Assembly: GCA_016789885.1 (NCBI GenBank)
Contig: JAEUPZ010000006.1
Coordinates: 1-64,000 of the forward strand
Length of the DNA: 64,000 nt
Direction: 5' to 3'
Source: Chromatiales bacterium
GTDB lineage: Bacteria; Pseudomonadota; Gammaproteobacteria; Steroidobacterales; GCA-2729495
Below are positions 42,496 to 52,756 of this stretch, piece by piece (the stretch's first letter is position 1; each line of letters begins with the position of its first letter). The notes below the pieces were generated by a model. That model was not told the DNA's origin. It made no database searches and was given only the letters and a program-made list of their open reading frames with translations. Both the position numbers and the translations under genes were made by a program.

Positions 42496-43077
42496 TCAGT
42501 TCAGGTCGTCGTTCTTGTAGTACTTGGTGCCCTTGACCGTGACCTCGGCCGCGAGGCCGTCGTCGGTCAGCTGGTACAGGAACACCCCGGGCTTCACCGA
42601 CACGGCGCCGGCCAGGCCGCCGCCCTGGTCACCGCTCTGGGCCGTGAGGCTCGCCTGGGCGCCCATCTCCCAGCCTGAATTCAGGAACGTCTCGAGGTCG
42701 GAACGGTTCTTGAACACCCAGACGAGGCGGAATTTCTTGATGCCGAGGCCGAGCCCCGCCTGGACCTCGGCCATCTTCATGTAGGTGCGGGCACCGGTCT
42801 TCGTATCGACCGCGACGCCCTGGCCCTGCCCGCCGCCTGCGAGGAAGATCTTCATGCCGAAATTGCTGAAGACCGCGTAACCGGCGGACTTCGCGATGGC
42901 GTCCTTCGCCGAGGGCTGGATCCTGTAGAGGTCCTTCAGGGTGGCATCGGCGGCCTTGCGGATCTCGGCCCGCTTCTGCTCCTTCTCCTTCGCGCTCATC
43001 TCCTTCGCATCGACGGCACCGGACACGCACAGCGCGAGCGCAGTCATCAGCAACGGCAGGAACTGTCGGCGCAGCAT
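42496..43077 (-). CDS. SYLF/YSC84-domain lipid-binding protein, exported
   Basis: A 193-residue exported protein with a signal peptide (cut near VDAKE), a charged helix rich in Lys and Glu, and a SYLF domain (AKSAGYAVFSNFGMKIFLAGGGQGQGVAV, then MAEVQAGLGLGIKKFRLVWVFKN...GWEMGAQASLTAQS). In eukaryotes SYLF domains bind phosphoinositides; bacterial versions are exported and associate with the envelope, with unknown detail. No obvious operon partner. Confidence 0.88.
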   Translation of the reverse strand: MLRRQFLPLLMTALALCVSGAVDAKEMSAKEKEQKRAEIRKAADATLKDLYRIQPSAKDAIAKSAGYAVFSNFGMKIFLAGGGQGQGVAVDTKTGARTYMKMAEVQAGLGLGIKKFRLVWVFKNRSDLETFLNSGWEMGAQASLTAQSGDQGGGLAGAVSVKPGVFLYQLTDDGLAAEVTVKGTKYYKNDDLN

Positions 43078-43120
43078 GGGTCCACTCCGGGGGGTGATTG
43101 GCGGGGCGATGGTCCGGAGC

Positions 43121-43143
43121 CTAGCAGGCTGATGCCCGCCTGC
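43121..43143. repeat. Possible short relative of the CTAG-bounded repeat
   Basis: CTAGCAGGCTG is followed by a hairpin made of GCAGGC and GCCTGC. It shares only the outermost bases with the longer copies, so the relationship is uncertain. Confidence 0.3.
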
Positions 43144-43296
43144 AACGTCGGGACAACCCCCTACGATCCAGGGCCGGAGCGCCCGCCATGGCCGGCGGGG
43201 AGCCCCGCCGGCCACGGCGGCGACCTTGCGGCCGGTCCGCGCGCGGGCGTCGGCATTCCCTGGCCTGCGGATCGCCGGCGGCACCCCGAAGCGGGA

Positions 43297-43752
43297 TCAG
43301 AGTCCCGGCCGGAAGACCATCAGGCCGAAGAGCGTCAGTACGCCGGCAAACGTCACCACCGCCAGCCATCGCCAGCGGGCGAAGACACCGGCGAAGCGCG
43401 GGTCCAGGGCCGTCCCCGCGGCCAGGTCGCGCAGCCGGTACTCCGCCTTCACGAGGTAGACCCAGGCGATGCCGGCGACCATGTAGGCCGCGAACACGGC
43501 GAGGAACCATGCCGAATCGAGCGGGTAGCCGAGCCCCTGCATGAGCAGGTAGCCCGTCGCCGGCTGGACGACGGAAACCGGCACGGCGATGACCCATTCG
43601 GCGCGCACGGCGTTGCGCGTCGTGATGGCGATGGCGGCGAGGTCGCCCGAGCGCACGGCGGTGGTCATGAACCAGAAGGCGCCGACGCCGACGCCGAACA
43701 TCAGCGCCGAGCTGACGACGTGCAGGAGGCGGATGGTTTCGAGGCTCGCCAC
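43297..43752 (-). CDS. DUF2269 family integral membrane protein
   Basis: A 151-residue protein with four predicted membrane helices and the DUF2269 start pattern (LETIRLLHVVSSALMFGVGVGAFWFM). It starts at a GTG at 43752, chosen because it directly precedes the conserved helix; no ATG is available nearby. It lies 20 bases downstream of the ACT-malic enzyme gene on the same strand. DUF2269 proteins have no known activity. Confidence 0.82.
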   Translation of the reverse strand: MASLETIRLLHVVSSALMFGVGVGAFWFMTTAVRSGDLAAIAITTRNAVRAEWVIAVPVSVVQPATGYLLMQGLGYPLDSAWFLAVFAAYMVAGIAWVYLVKAEYRLRDLAAGTALDPRFAGVFARWRWLAVVTFAGVLTLFGLMVFRPGL

Positions 43753-43772
43753 GGCGGGGAATCCGGACCGCT

Positions 43773-45071
43773 TCAGTGGCCCGCCAGCGCGGCGGCCCGC
43801 ACGGCGTCGGTGACGGCGGCGTGCACGCGCGGATCGAGGGCATCCGGCACGAGGCTGGTGCCCGGCGCGAGGCTCGCGATGCAATGGGCGGCGGCCATCA
43901 GCATGCCGTCGGTGAAGGCCGTGGCCCGGGCCTCGAGGGCGCCCTTGAAGAGGCCCGGGAAGCCCAGCACGTTGTTGATGCCGCGCCCGTCGGCCGCGAA
44001 GGCAGCGCCCCGCTCCAGCGCCACCGTCGGCTGGATCTCCGGATCCGGGTTGGAGAGGGCCAGGATGATCTGGCCGGGGCGCACGAGCTCCGGGCGGATC
44101 AGGCCCTTGACGCCGGTGGTGGCGATGACGACGTCGCAGGTGGCCATGATGCCCTCGAGGGTCGACGGCTCGCCGCCCAGCGCCGCGAGACGTTCGAGGG
44201 CCGCCGGCGCCTGGTCGGTGCCGAGCACGCGCCCGCAGCCGTGGGCCCGCAGCAGGCGGACGATGCCGAGGCCCGCGGCGCCGAGCCCCACCTGGCCGAT
44301 GACGCTGTCCTCGAGGCTGCGGCCCGTGCGGGCAGCGGCGTTGTGCAGCGCCGCCAGCGCCACGACGGCGGTGCCGTGCTGGTCGTCGTGCAGCACGGGC
44401 TTGGCGAGCCGCTCGCGCAGCCGTGCCTCCACCTCGAAGCAGGCGGGTGCGGCGATGTCCTCGAGCTGGATGGCGCCGAAGGTCTGCTCGATGGCGCAGA
44501 TGACCTCGACGAGCCTGGCGGGGTCGTGCTCGTTGACCAGGATCGGCTGGGCGTTCAGGCCGACGAGCTGCGCGAAGAGCGCCGCCTTGCCCTCCATGAC
44601 CGGCAGCCCCGCCAGCGGGCCGATGTCGCCGAGGCCGAGGATGGCCGTGCCGTTGGTCACGACCCCGACGGTCAGCGGCAGGCTCGTGTAGTCCCAGGCC
44701 TTGGCCGGGTCCTCCTGGATGGCGAGGCACACGCGGGCGACGCCCGGCGTGTAGACATCGCGCAGCACCTGGTTCGTGTTGATGGTCAGGCTCGGCACCA
44801 CGCGGATCTTGCCGCCGCGGTGGCGATTGAAGACCCGGTCGGACTTGCCCACGAAGCGCGCGTTGGGCAGTTCGTCGATGCGGGCGTAGAGGCTGCGGTC
44901 GGCCTCTTCGTCCATCTCGAGGGTGATCTCCCAGAGCGTGCGGTCCTGGTCACGCTTGACCGAGTTCAGGTGCTCGATGACGAGGCCGGCGTCGCCGATG
45001 ACCTGCAGGACCTTCGCCAGGCTGCCGGGCTGGTGGACGGTCTCCACCATCAATATCTCGGGGATCTTCAT
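43773..45071 (-). CDS. NAD(P)-dependent malic enzyme with N-terminal ACT domain
   Basis: A 432-residue enzyme. Residues 1-~80 are an ACT domain (ILMVETVHQPGSLAKVLQVIGDAGLVIEHL), a ligand-binding regulator module. The catalytic part (~85-432) has the malic enzyme features: DVYTPGVARVC, VVTNGTAILGLGDIGPLAGLPVMEGKAALF, the metal-binding LEDIAAPACFE and HDDQHGTAVV, and a Rossmann motif GLGAAGLGI. It converts malate to pyruvate and CO2. ACT-malic enzymes of this size are known but the regulatory ligand here is unknown. Start chosen at the Met that opens the ACT domain. Confidence 0.9.
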   Translation of the reverse strand: MKIPEILMVETVHQPGSLAKVLQVIGDAGLVIEHLNSVKRDQDRTLWEITLEMDEEADRSLYARIDELPNARFVGKSDRVFNRHRGGKIRVVPSLTINTNQVLRDVYTPGVARVCLAIQEDPAKAWDYTSLPLTVGVVTNGTAILGLGDIGPLAGLPVMEGKAALFAQLVGLNAQPILVNEHDPARLVEVICAIEQTFGAIQLEDIAAPACFEVEARLRERLAKPVLHDDQHGTAVVALAALHNAAARTGRSLEDSVIGQVGLGAAGLGIVRLLRAHGCGRVLGTDQAPAALERLAALGGEPSTLEGIMATCDVVIATTGVKGLIRPELVRPGQIILALSNPDPEIQPTVALERGAAFAADGRGINNVLGFPGLFKGALEARATAFTDGMLMAAAHCIASLAPGTSLVPDALDPRVHAAVTDAVRAAALAGH

Positions 45072-45179
45072 CGGGGTTCGGGATCCTGGCGGCGGCTGTT
45101 GCGGGGGACGCCGGCGCGGCACCGGCGGGACGCGGGCGCGCATCCTACACGCCCGCCCCGCCGTCCGCAGCCCGCCCCG

Positions 45180-45989
45180 CTACCAGGGCAGCTGCTCGCC
45201 GCTCCAGTTCCAGAAGACGCCGGTGGTGCCGACGGTGAGCCGGTCGGTGATGCGGATGAGGTCGGCCACCGAGTCTTCCTTCGTCCGCAGGGCGCTCTTT
45301 GGCATGCCCGCCATCATGTCGGTGTCGACGGGGCCGGGGTTGATCATGGCCACGGCGATGCCCTTGGGTGCCAGCACCGCGGCCAGGTTCTTCATCTCCA
45401 TGTTGAGTGCCGACTTGCTGGCCCGGTAGAAGTACGTGCGCCCCTGGATGACGGAGCCGATGGAGCCCTCGCTGCTCGACACGTTGACGATCTTCTTCTG
45501 GCGGCTGGCCTCAATGCTCGGCAGGAAGGCCTCGACCATCTTCAGCGGGCCGATGACGTTGGTCTGCAGAACCTGCTCGAACTCGGGCCAGTTCAGCTTG
45601 CCAAGCACCTGGGCCCGGGCGTTGCCGGTGATGCCGGCGTTGTTGACCAGCACGTCGACGGGCTTGCCGGCGTACTTGCGCGCGAGCGCGTCGATGGAGT
45701 CGTAGTTGCTGACGTCGAGCGGCTCGACGGTGATGCGCGGGTTCGCGGCAGCCAGGGCGTTGAGTTCGGTGGCCTCGGCGGGCCTGCGGGCGGTGGCGAT
45801 CACGTTCCAGCCGCGGGCGCCGTACTGCCGGATGTATTCGAGGCCGATGCCGCGGTTCGCGCCGGTGACCAGCACCGTCGGGACGTAGGCTGGCTCGTCG
45901 GCGGCGCGGGCCGCCGGGGCGGCGGCCAGGAGGTGTGCGAGCAGGAGGGGGACGACCCACAGGAGGCGGGCGGCACGCGCGGTTGTCAT
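45180..45989 (-). CDS. Short-chain dehydrogenase/reductase with signal peptide
   Basis: A 269-residue SDR. The cofactor motif TGANRGIG (T42-G49), NNAGITG, and the catalytic Tyr-Lys pair in YRASKSALN with a Ser in NVSSSEG are intact. A clear signal peptide precedes the domain (cut near ARAAD), which is unusual because SDRs need NAD(P)H, normally cytoplasmic. A start further inside would remove the signal, but no Met or GTG lies at the expected site just before VLVTG. Substrate unknown. Confidence 0.85.
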   Translation of the reverse strand: MTTARAARLLWVVPLLLAHLLAAAPAARAADEPAYVPTVLVTGANRGIGLEYIRQYGARGWNVIATARRPAEATELNALAAANPRITVEPLDVSNYDSIDALARKYAGKPVDVLVNNAGITGNARAQVLGKLNWPEFEQVLQTNVIGPLKMVEAFLPSIEASRQKKIVNVSSSEGSIGSVIQGRTYFYRASKSALNMEMKNLAAVLAPKGIAVAMINPGPVDTDMMAGMPKSALRTKEDSVADLIRITDRLTVGTTGVFWNWSGEQLPW

Positions 45990-46121
45990 CGGGGAATCCT
46001 CTGGAGAGCGGCGTTGGACGTTCGGCCGGGACTCTAGCAAGGGGGGTGCCCTCCCTCAACGCAGGCCGCCGGCCGCGAGGCTGCCGCGGGCCGGCCATGC
46101 CGGTGACGATGCCGGCGGGGC

Positions 46122-47966
<1,845 letters not shown>

Positions 47967-48115
47967 GTTCTGTCGGTTCTGCCTGGCAGCCCGCGGCGTG
48001 GCGCCGCGGGACGGGGTGCCGACGGTACCGTTCGCCGGGGCCTGTGGCAAAGTGGTTTTCCCTGCCGTGATGGCAGGAATGCCCGCGCGCCGCGCCAGCC
48101 CCCGGAGACCCGACC

Positions 48116-49360
48116 ATGATCCGTGCGACCCCAGGCCTCTTCGCCGCCGTGCTCCTGTCACTGTTCGCGGCCGGACCGGCGACGGGCCAGCCCATGCCGA
48201 AGCGGCAGATCGTCGCCGTGGCCGACGGCGTCTACGCTGCCACCGGCTACGCCTCGAACAACATGGGCTTCATCGTCACGGACGAGGGTGTCGTCGTCAT
48301 CGACACCGGCATGAAGCCGGAGATCGGCCGCGAGTTCCTGGCCGACATCCGCAAGGAGACGGGCAAGCCCGTCCGCTACGTCATCTTCACGCATTACCAC
48401 TACGACCACGTCGACGGTGCCGTCGCCTTCCAGGCCCCCGGCGTGCAGTTCATCGCCCACGAGAACCTGCCGCGGAACCTGAAGACGCTGAAGGGCCTCG
48501 AGCGCGTGAACCAGACGGTGCTCGGCTCGGCCAGCGAGGCGCCCACGGTCTACCCCGACATCACCTACCGCGATTCGACGACGCTGACCGTCGGCGGCCG
48601 GGAGATCCGCCTCTACCACGCCATGGGCGAGACCGACGACGCGACCCTGGTCTGGCTGCCGAAGGAACGCGTGATCTTCATCGGCGACCTCAACAACGCC
48701 AACCTCGGCTCACCGGTCATGCCCGAGGGCTACCCCGAGGGCTTCATCGCCGCCGTCGACCTGATCGAGGGCCTCGCGCCGAAGACGCTGGTGCCGGGCC
48801 ACGGCCGCATCGAGGAAACGACGGTGGCAAGCCTCAAGGCCATGAGCACCGTAACCGCCTGGCTGATGGCCCAGGTGCGGCAGTCGGTCGGTGAAGGCCT
48901 GGACCTCGAGGCCACCATGGCCGCCATCACCATGCCGGCGGAGTTCCGCAAGGACCCGGCGCTCGCCGCCATGTTCGAGGCCTGCCGCGAGCCCTACGTC
49001 AACCGCCTCTTCAAGAACTACACGGGCTACTACGGCAGCAACCCGGTGCACTTCCGCCCCGCGCCGGCAAAGGAGCGCGGCGCACTGCTGGCCGAGCTCG
49101 CCGGCGGCAACGCGGCGCTGCTGGCCCGGGCCAGGCAACTCGCCGCCGAGGGCCGCTACCAGCTGGCCCTCGAGCTGCTCGACATCGTGACGACCAACGA
49201 GCCCGGCAACCGCGAGGCGCATGCGGCGAAGGAGCAGGCGTTCTCCGCCCTGGCGCGCACGGGCAAGGACCTGAACTGGTACCACCGGGCCGCGTACTTC
49301 AACGCCGCCCGCAAGGAGCGGCAGCTCGCCGGCGACGCGGGCAAGACGGCCAGCCGCTAG
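48116..49360 (+). CDS. MBL-fold hydrolase with alkyl-sulfatase-type dimerisation domain, exported
   Basis: A 414-residue metallo-beta-lactamase-fold protein. Signal peptide (cut near ATGQP), metal site [21 protein letters not shown] and [11 protein letters not shown], and VPGHG for the second metal pair. The C-terminal part (~270-400) matches the alkyl sulfatase dimerisation domain ([38 protein letters not shown]). SdsA-type alkyl sulfatases are longer, with an extra SCP2 domain, so this is a shorter relative and may hydrolyse sulfate esters or another substrate. Its TAG stop is the first CTAG of a dispersed repeat. Confidence 0.88.
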   Translation: MIRATPGLFAAVLLSLFAAGPATGQPMPKRQIVAVADGVYAATGYASNNMGFIVTDEGVVVIDTGMKPEIGREFLADIRKETGKPVRYVIFTHYHYDHVDGAVAFQAPGVQFIAHENLPRNLKTLKGLERVNQTVLGSASEAPTVYPDITYRDSTTLTVGGREIRLYHAMGETDDATLVWLPKERVIFIGDLNNANLGSPVMPEGYPEGFIAAVDLIEGLAPKTLVPGHGRIEETTVASLKAMSTVTAWLMAQVRQSVGEGLDLEATMAAITMPAEFRKDPALAAMFEACREPYVNRLFKNYTGYYGSNPVHFRPAPAKERGALLAELAGGNAALLARARQLAAEGRYQLALELLDIVTTNEPGNREAHAAKEQAFSALARTGKDLNWYHRAAYFNAARKERQLAGDAGKTASR

Positions 49361-49473
49361 CAGGCCATTCCAAGGCGCGCCTCCAGTGCGTCTTGGAACT
49401 CGCCAGTCCGGTACATGGCCGCCCGGGCTCCCGACGAACCCGTCGCCGGCCCGGTGGCTTCGTCGATTCGGCC
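49357..49473 (-). repeat. CTAG-bounded dispersed repeat, reverse copy
   Basis: Reverse orientation relative to the full copy at 61266-61424. It starts CTAGCAGG, holds a hairpin (TTCCAAG arms), then a 19-base block identical to the other copy (AACTCGCCAGTCCGGTACA), a 13-base identical block (GGCTCCCGACGAA) and more weakly conserved bases to about 49473. Its first CTAG overlaps the stop of the MBL-hydrolase gene. Confidence 0.75.
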
Positions 49474-49551
49474 CTCGCTGACGGCTCGGGCGGTCCTGCT
49501 CCCGACAGCGCGACGGGCCGCGGATCCCGCGGGCCGCTGCGCGCCAGCGCA

Positions 49552-50481
49552 TCAGTCACCGCGGCTGTGCAGGTACTCCCGCACGTAGGCGTGCAGGTCG
49601 GGCCGGTGGGTATTCCACCGCCAGCAGCCGCCGTCGTCGTGGGCCAGGTCCCGCGTCGGGTCGAGTGCGAAACGGGCGAGCCCGGCGTGCCGCCCCACGT
49701 AGTTGCGCGCCGTACGCGGCCCGTGGTGGAGATTGAGCAGCGCGCCAGGTACGCAACCCAGCTGCCCGCCGGTCGCGGCGTGGAAGGGCCCGGCCCACGC
49801 GAGGTAGTGCTCCCACTGGCGCAGGCCAAGGGCGTGCTGTTCGCGCAGCCCCGCCCACTCACCGAGGGCCGCGCACACGATGGCGCGATCGCCGCCCCCG
49901 ACGATGGCCGCATCGTAGAGGCCGTGACGGTCGAGGAGCTCGCGCCGGGCGGCCCAGGCAAGCCCGGCGGTACAGTGGAAGTCGCCGGCCAGCCGCGCCG
50001 TGGCGACACGCGCAGGCTCGATCTCCCCGTCCACGAGAAGGCTCCCGAGGGAACGCCGCGTCGCTGGGCCCCAGCCGTCGCCGGGTGCGTGCGGCCCTTC
50101 GGCATCGTGCACGACGGTGAAGGGCTGCAGCAGTGCGAAACGGTCCAGCGCCGCCAGTACGGCCGGCGCCCAGCCGGCGTCGCCGAATACGATGTCGGCA
50201 TCCAGCCAGGCCACCGCCTCGCAGGACGGGGGCAGTGCCTGAAGCGCCAGGTTCAGCAGCCGCTCCTTCTGCCAAAGGACGTCGCGGCCACGTCGCTGCA
50301 CGAGGATGTCGGCGTCGCCCGTGGTGAGTTCGAAGCCGGGCCCGTAGGCCAGCTCGACCGCCACGAGCGGCACGCGCAGCGCGCTACGGAAGAGCCGGAA
50401 GTTCGCGCGCCGGCGCGCCGAGCCGGCCGGATTGAAGAACGCGGTGATGGCCCAGAGCGGGCCGCGCCCTGCGCTGCTCAC
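49552..50481 (-). CDS. Glycosyltransferase-like protein (paralogue of the gene at 51592)
   Basis: A 309-residue protein whose layout suggests a GT-A-type glycosyltransferase: WAITAFFNPAG near the start, a conserved WQKERLLNLALQALP, a DxD-type site WLDADIVF, then GPFHAATGGQLG. It starts at GTG, which overlaps the stop of the sulfotransferase gene by four bases (GTGA). I do not recognise the exact family. It is a paralogue of the first gene of the operon. The probable role is sugar transfer in a pathway that also involves sulfation. Confidence 0.7.
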   Translation of the reverse strand: MSSAGRGPLWAITAFFNPAGSARRRANFRLFRSALRVPLVAVELAYGPGFELTTGDADILVQRRGRDVLWQKERLLNLALQALPPSCEAVAWLDADIVFGDAGWAPAVLAALDRFALLQPFTVVHDAEGPHAPGDGWGPATRRSLGSLLVDGEIEPARVATARLAGDFHCTAGLAWAARRELLDRHGLYDAAIVGGGDRAIVCAALGEWAGLREQHALGLRQWEHYLAWAGPFHAATGGQLGCVPGALLNLHHGPRTARNYVGRHAGLARFALDPTRDLAHDDGGCWRWNTHRPDLHAYVREYLHSRGD

Positions 50482-51044
50482 TGGCCGCGATGGGCCCAGG
50501 GGAACCGCGACGCCGGGCGGGGCCGGCCGAGGAACGCGCACAGGCGGTCCCAGCCCTCACCGGCGCAGATATCGAGCACGAGCAGGTCGTCCGGACGGCC
50601 GCCGAAGTGCGCGACCACGTCGCGCTGGTGCCCCGCGGCCACTGCCGCAAGCGTCGCAGGCCCCGGCGCCACGTCGCCGTACATCGCGAGCCGGACGCGG
50701 CGCCGGTACTCCCCCGCGTCATCGCCCGTGATCGGCCGGCGCTCCCAGAGGCGGGCCATGCTGGCGAGCCACGGCCCCTCGTCGCGCACGGTCAGGATGA
50801 ACTTCGAGCCGGGGTAGCGGCGATCGAGGCCGCGCCAGCAGGCGCCCACCGGCAGGTCGACGGCCGCGTCCCAGTCGGCGAGCTCGTCGACCGAGAAGTC
50901 CCCGGCCAGCCACGTGTCGAGGCCGCGGCGCGCGGCGCAGTGCTCGACGTAGTGGGCGGTGCGGTAGCCCAGCTCGCGCAGCGCGAGGGCCAGGCTCAGC
51001 GTGCCGGTGCGCGACAGGCCGATGCCGAAAATCCTCGGCGTCAC
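50478..51044 (-). CDS. Sulfotransferase-family protein (Sulfotransfer_4 type)
   Basis: A 188-residue protein with the PAPS-binding start IFGIGLSRTGTLSLALALRELGYRTAHYVEH (5'-phosphosulfate loop SRTGT) and KFILTVRDEGPWLASMARLW, matching the second PAPS region. Its stop overlaps the next GTG start, and its start overlaps the flavodoxin gene stop by four bases (ATGA at 51041-51044). It would transfer sulfate from PAPS to a glycan or lipid. The acceptor cannot be predicted from sequence. Confidence 0.8.
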   Translation of the reverse strand: MTPRIFGIGLSRTGTLSLALALRELGYRTAHYVEHCAARRGLDTWLAGDFSVDELADWDAAVDLPVGACWRGLDRRYPGSKFILTVRDEGPWLASMARLWERRPITGDDAGEYRRRVRLAMYGDVAPGPATLAAVAAGHQRDVVAHFGGRPDDLLVLDICAGEGWDRLCAFLGRPRPASRFPWAHRGQ

Positions 51045-51586
51045 GGCAGCGGCCCGGCCTGGTCATCGCAGCCGCGGCGGAGCCGGTGCGCGACCTCGGC
51101 GACGCGCCGGCCGAGGGCGCGGGCCCGCTCGCGGTCCGCACCGGCGACACCGGGCGCCTCGCCCTCCGTCGCCGCCGACGCGCCGATGCCGCTGTCCCCC
51201 GCCACCACGAGCATGTGGTGATGGAGCATCGCCGAGAGGATGCCGAGCATCGCCAGCTCGCGGCCGCCGTCGCCCTGGCCCCCGGCGGCGAAGGCCGCGC
51301 CGACCCGGTCGCGCATGGGGCGATCGGGATAGAAGTCGAACCGCAGGTGCCAGTCGTCGAAGAACTGCTTGACGGGCGCGGCCATCGAGCCGGTGTGCAC
51401 GGGCGTCCCGACCACGAGCGCATCACAGCCCAGCAGTTCGTCGCGGGTCACGGCACTGACGTGCCGCAGGCTCGCTTCGGTGCCCGGCACGCTGCCGGCC
51501 GCCGCGGCCACCTCCGCCGCGAGGGTCTCGACGTGGCCCCGGCGCGAATGGAAGGCCACGAGTACGCGGACGACCGGGCCGGTCAT
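51041..51586 (-). CDS. Flavodoxin-fold FMN protein, WrbA/NADPH-FMN reductase-like
   Basis: A 181-residue flavodoxin-fold protein: VRVLVAFHSRRGHVETLA for the phosphate-binding loop, DALVVGTPVHTGSMAAPVKQFFDD for the FMN ring loop, and AAFAAGGQGDGGRELAML for the third loop. WrbA-type enzymes reduce quinones with NADPH. It is part of the overlapping operon at 49552-52602; only five bases separate it from the upstream gene, and it overlaps the next by four. Why an FMN reductase lies among glycosyltransferase-like genes is unclear. Confidence 0.82.
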   Translation of the reverse strand: MTGPVVRVLVAFHSRRGHVETLAAEVAAAAGSVPGTEASLRHVSAVTRDELLGCDALVVGTPVHTGSMAAPVKQFFDDWHLRFDFYPDRPMRDRVGAAFAAGGQGDGGRELAMLGILSAMLHHHMLVVAGDSGIGASAATEGEAPGVAGADRERARALGRRVAEVAHRLRRGCDDQAGPLP

Positions 51587-51591
51587 CGCCG

Positions 51592-52602
51592 TCAGCTCGC
51601 CACCGCCAGCCGCAGGTCGTCGGCGGCACAGGCCTCGTCCTCGCGGCGCGCCAGGAAGTAGTCAGCCACCTGCCGGTGCAGCGCCGGCTCGTTGCGCTCC
51701 CAGGACCAGGCGCCACTGCCGGCGACGCCGAGGTCCCGGGACGGGTCGAAATCCCAGGCAGCAAAGCCGCGGTAGCGCCGCAGGTAATGCCGGTTGCCGA
51801 GGTCACCGTGGAAGAGGTGATGCAGCTGCCCCGGCAGGCAGCCGATCGCCCCGGCGACCTCCCGGCCGAAGCCCTCGGCCCATTGCAGGTAGTGGCGCCG
51901 GTGCGCGGGCGCCAGTTCCACGGCGTCGCTGGCATCGGCGGCCAGGCCCACGGCGGCTGCCGCGATGTGCTTGTCGCCGAGGCCGAGGATCATCGCGTCA
52001 TAGAGGCCGTGGCGCTGGATGAGGTCGCGCCGCGCCACCCAGGCCATGCCACAGGTGCAGCGGTGCTCGTACGTGCCCTCGGGGCGCGCGAAGACATCGT
52101 CGGCCAGGTCACCGGCGCGCCAGCGCGCCGCGAAGGAGTGCCGCCACGCCAGCAGGTGCGGCTCCGCTGCCGTCTCCGGCAGCTCGCCCGGCCGCAGGTG
52201 GACCAGCTGGTCGAAGGGCTGGGCCAGCGGCACCTCGTCCAGCAGGCGCTCGGCAGCGTCGACCCAGCCCGGATCGGCAAAGACGATGTCGCAGTCGAGC
52301 CACGCCACGTGCCGGCACGTCGACGGGAGCCGCTCGAGGGCAAGATTGAGCAGTCGCTCCTTCTGCCAGAGCACCGCGCCGCCATCGATCCGCACGAGGA
52401 TGTCGGCATCGCCGGGGCCGAGCTCGAAGCGGCCCCCGAAGCCGAGCTCGACGGCCAGCAGCGGCACCCCGAGGCGCTCGCGGAAGATGCGGTAGTTGGC
52501 GCGCCGGCTGCGGTAACCGACCGGATTGAAGTACGCGGTGACTGCCCAGAAGGAGGAACCCGCCGCAGACCGAAGCCGCGCGGTGACGTGCTTCCCGCTC
52601 AC
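51592..52602 (-). CDS. Glycosyltransferase-like protein, first gene of the operon
   Basis: A 336-residue paralogue of the gene at 49552. Shared features: WAVTAYFNPVG, WQKERLLNLALERLP, the DxD-like WLDCDIVF, and the downstream HGLYDAMILGLGDKHIAAAAVG. It starts at GTG 52602, in a region with no other good start. Four genes follow each other on the minus strand with overlaps or five-base spacing. Together with a sulfotransferase and an FMN reductase it forms a compact unit with no named function that I know. Confidence 0.7.
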   Translation of the reverse strand: MSGKHVTARLRSAAGSSFWAVTAYFNPVGYRSRRANYRIFRERLGVPLLAVELGFGGRFELGPGDADILVRIDGGAVLWQKERLLNLALERLPSTCRHVAWLDCDIVFADPGWVDAAERLLDEVPLAQPFDQLVHLRPGELPETAAEPHLLAWRHSFAARWRAGDLADDVFARPEGTYEHRCTCGMAWVARRDLIQRHGLYDAMILGLGDKHIAAAAVGLAADASDAVELAPAHRRHYLQWAEGFGREVAGAIGCLPGQLHHLFHGDLGNRHYLRRYRGFAAWDFDPSRDLGVAGSGAWSWERNEPALHRQVADYFLARREDEACAADDLRLAVAS

Positions 52603-52756
52603 GATACCCCCTTCGGGCCGGCAGCCGGGGCGCGTTGCCCCCGGGCCGTCCGGCCAGCCCTGGCCCGACTCTCCCGGCACGCCACCGCCGCGCCCCGTCC
52701 CGGTCGAACCTGCCCGGCGCGGCCCCCGCCGCGCCCGGGTCAGGCCGCGGCGGCCC

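Noticed and set aside
49400..49552. Small gene between the MBL-hydrolase gene and the glycosyltransferase-like gene
   Set aside because: The open frames there run through the dispersed repeat and have no start with a ribosome site or any recognisable product.
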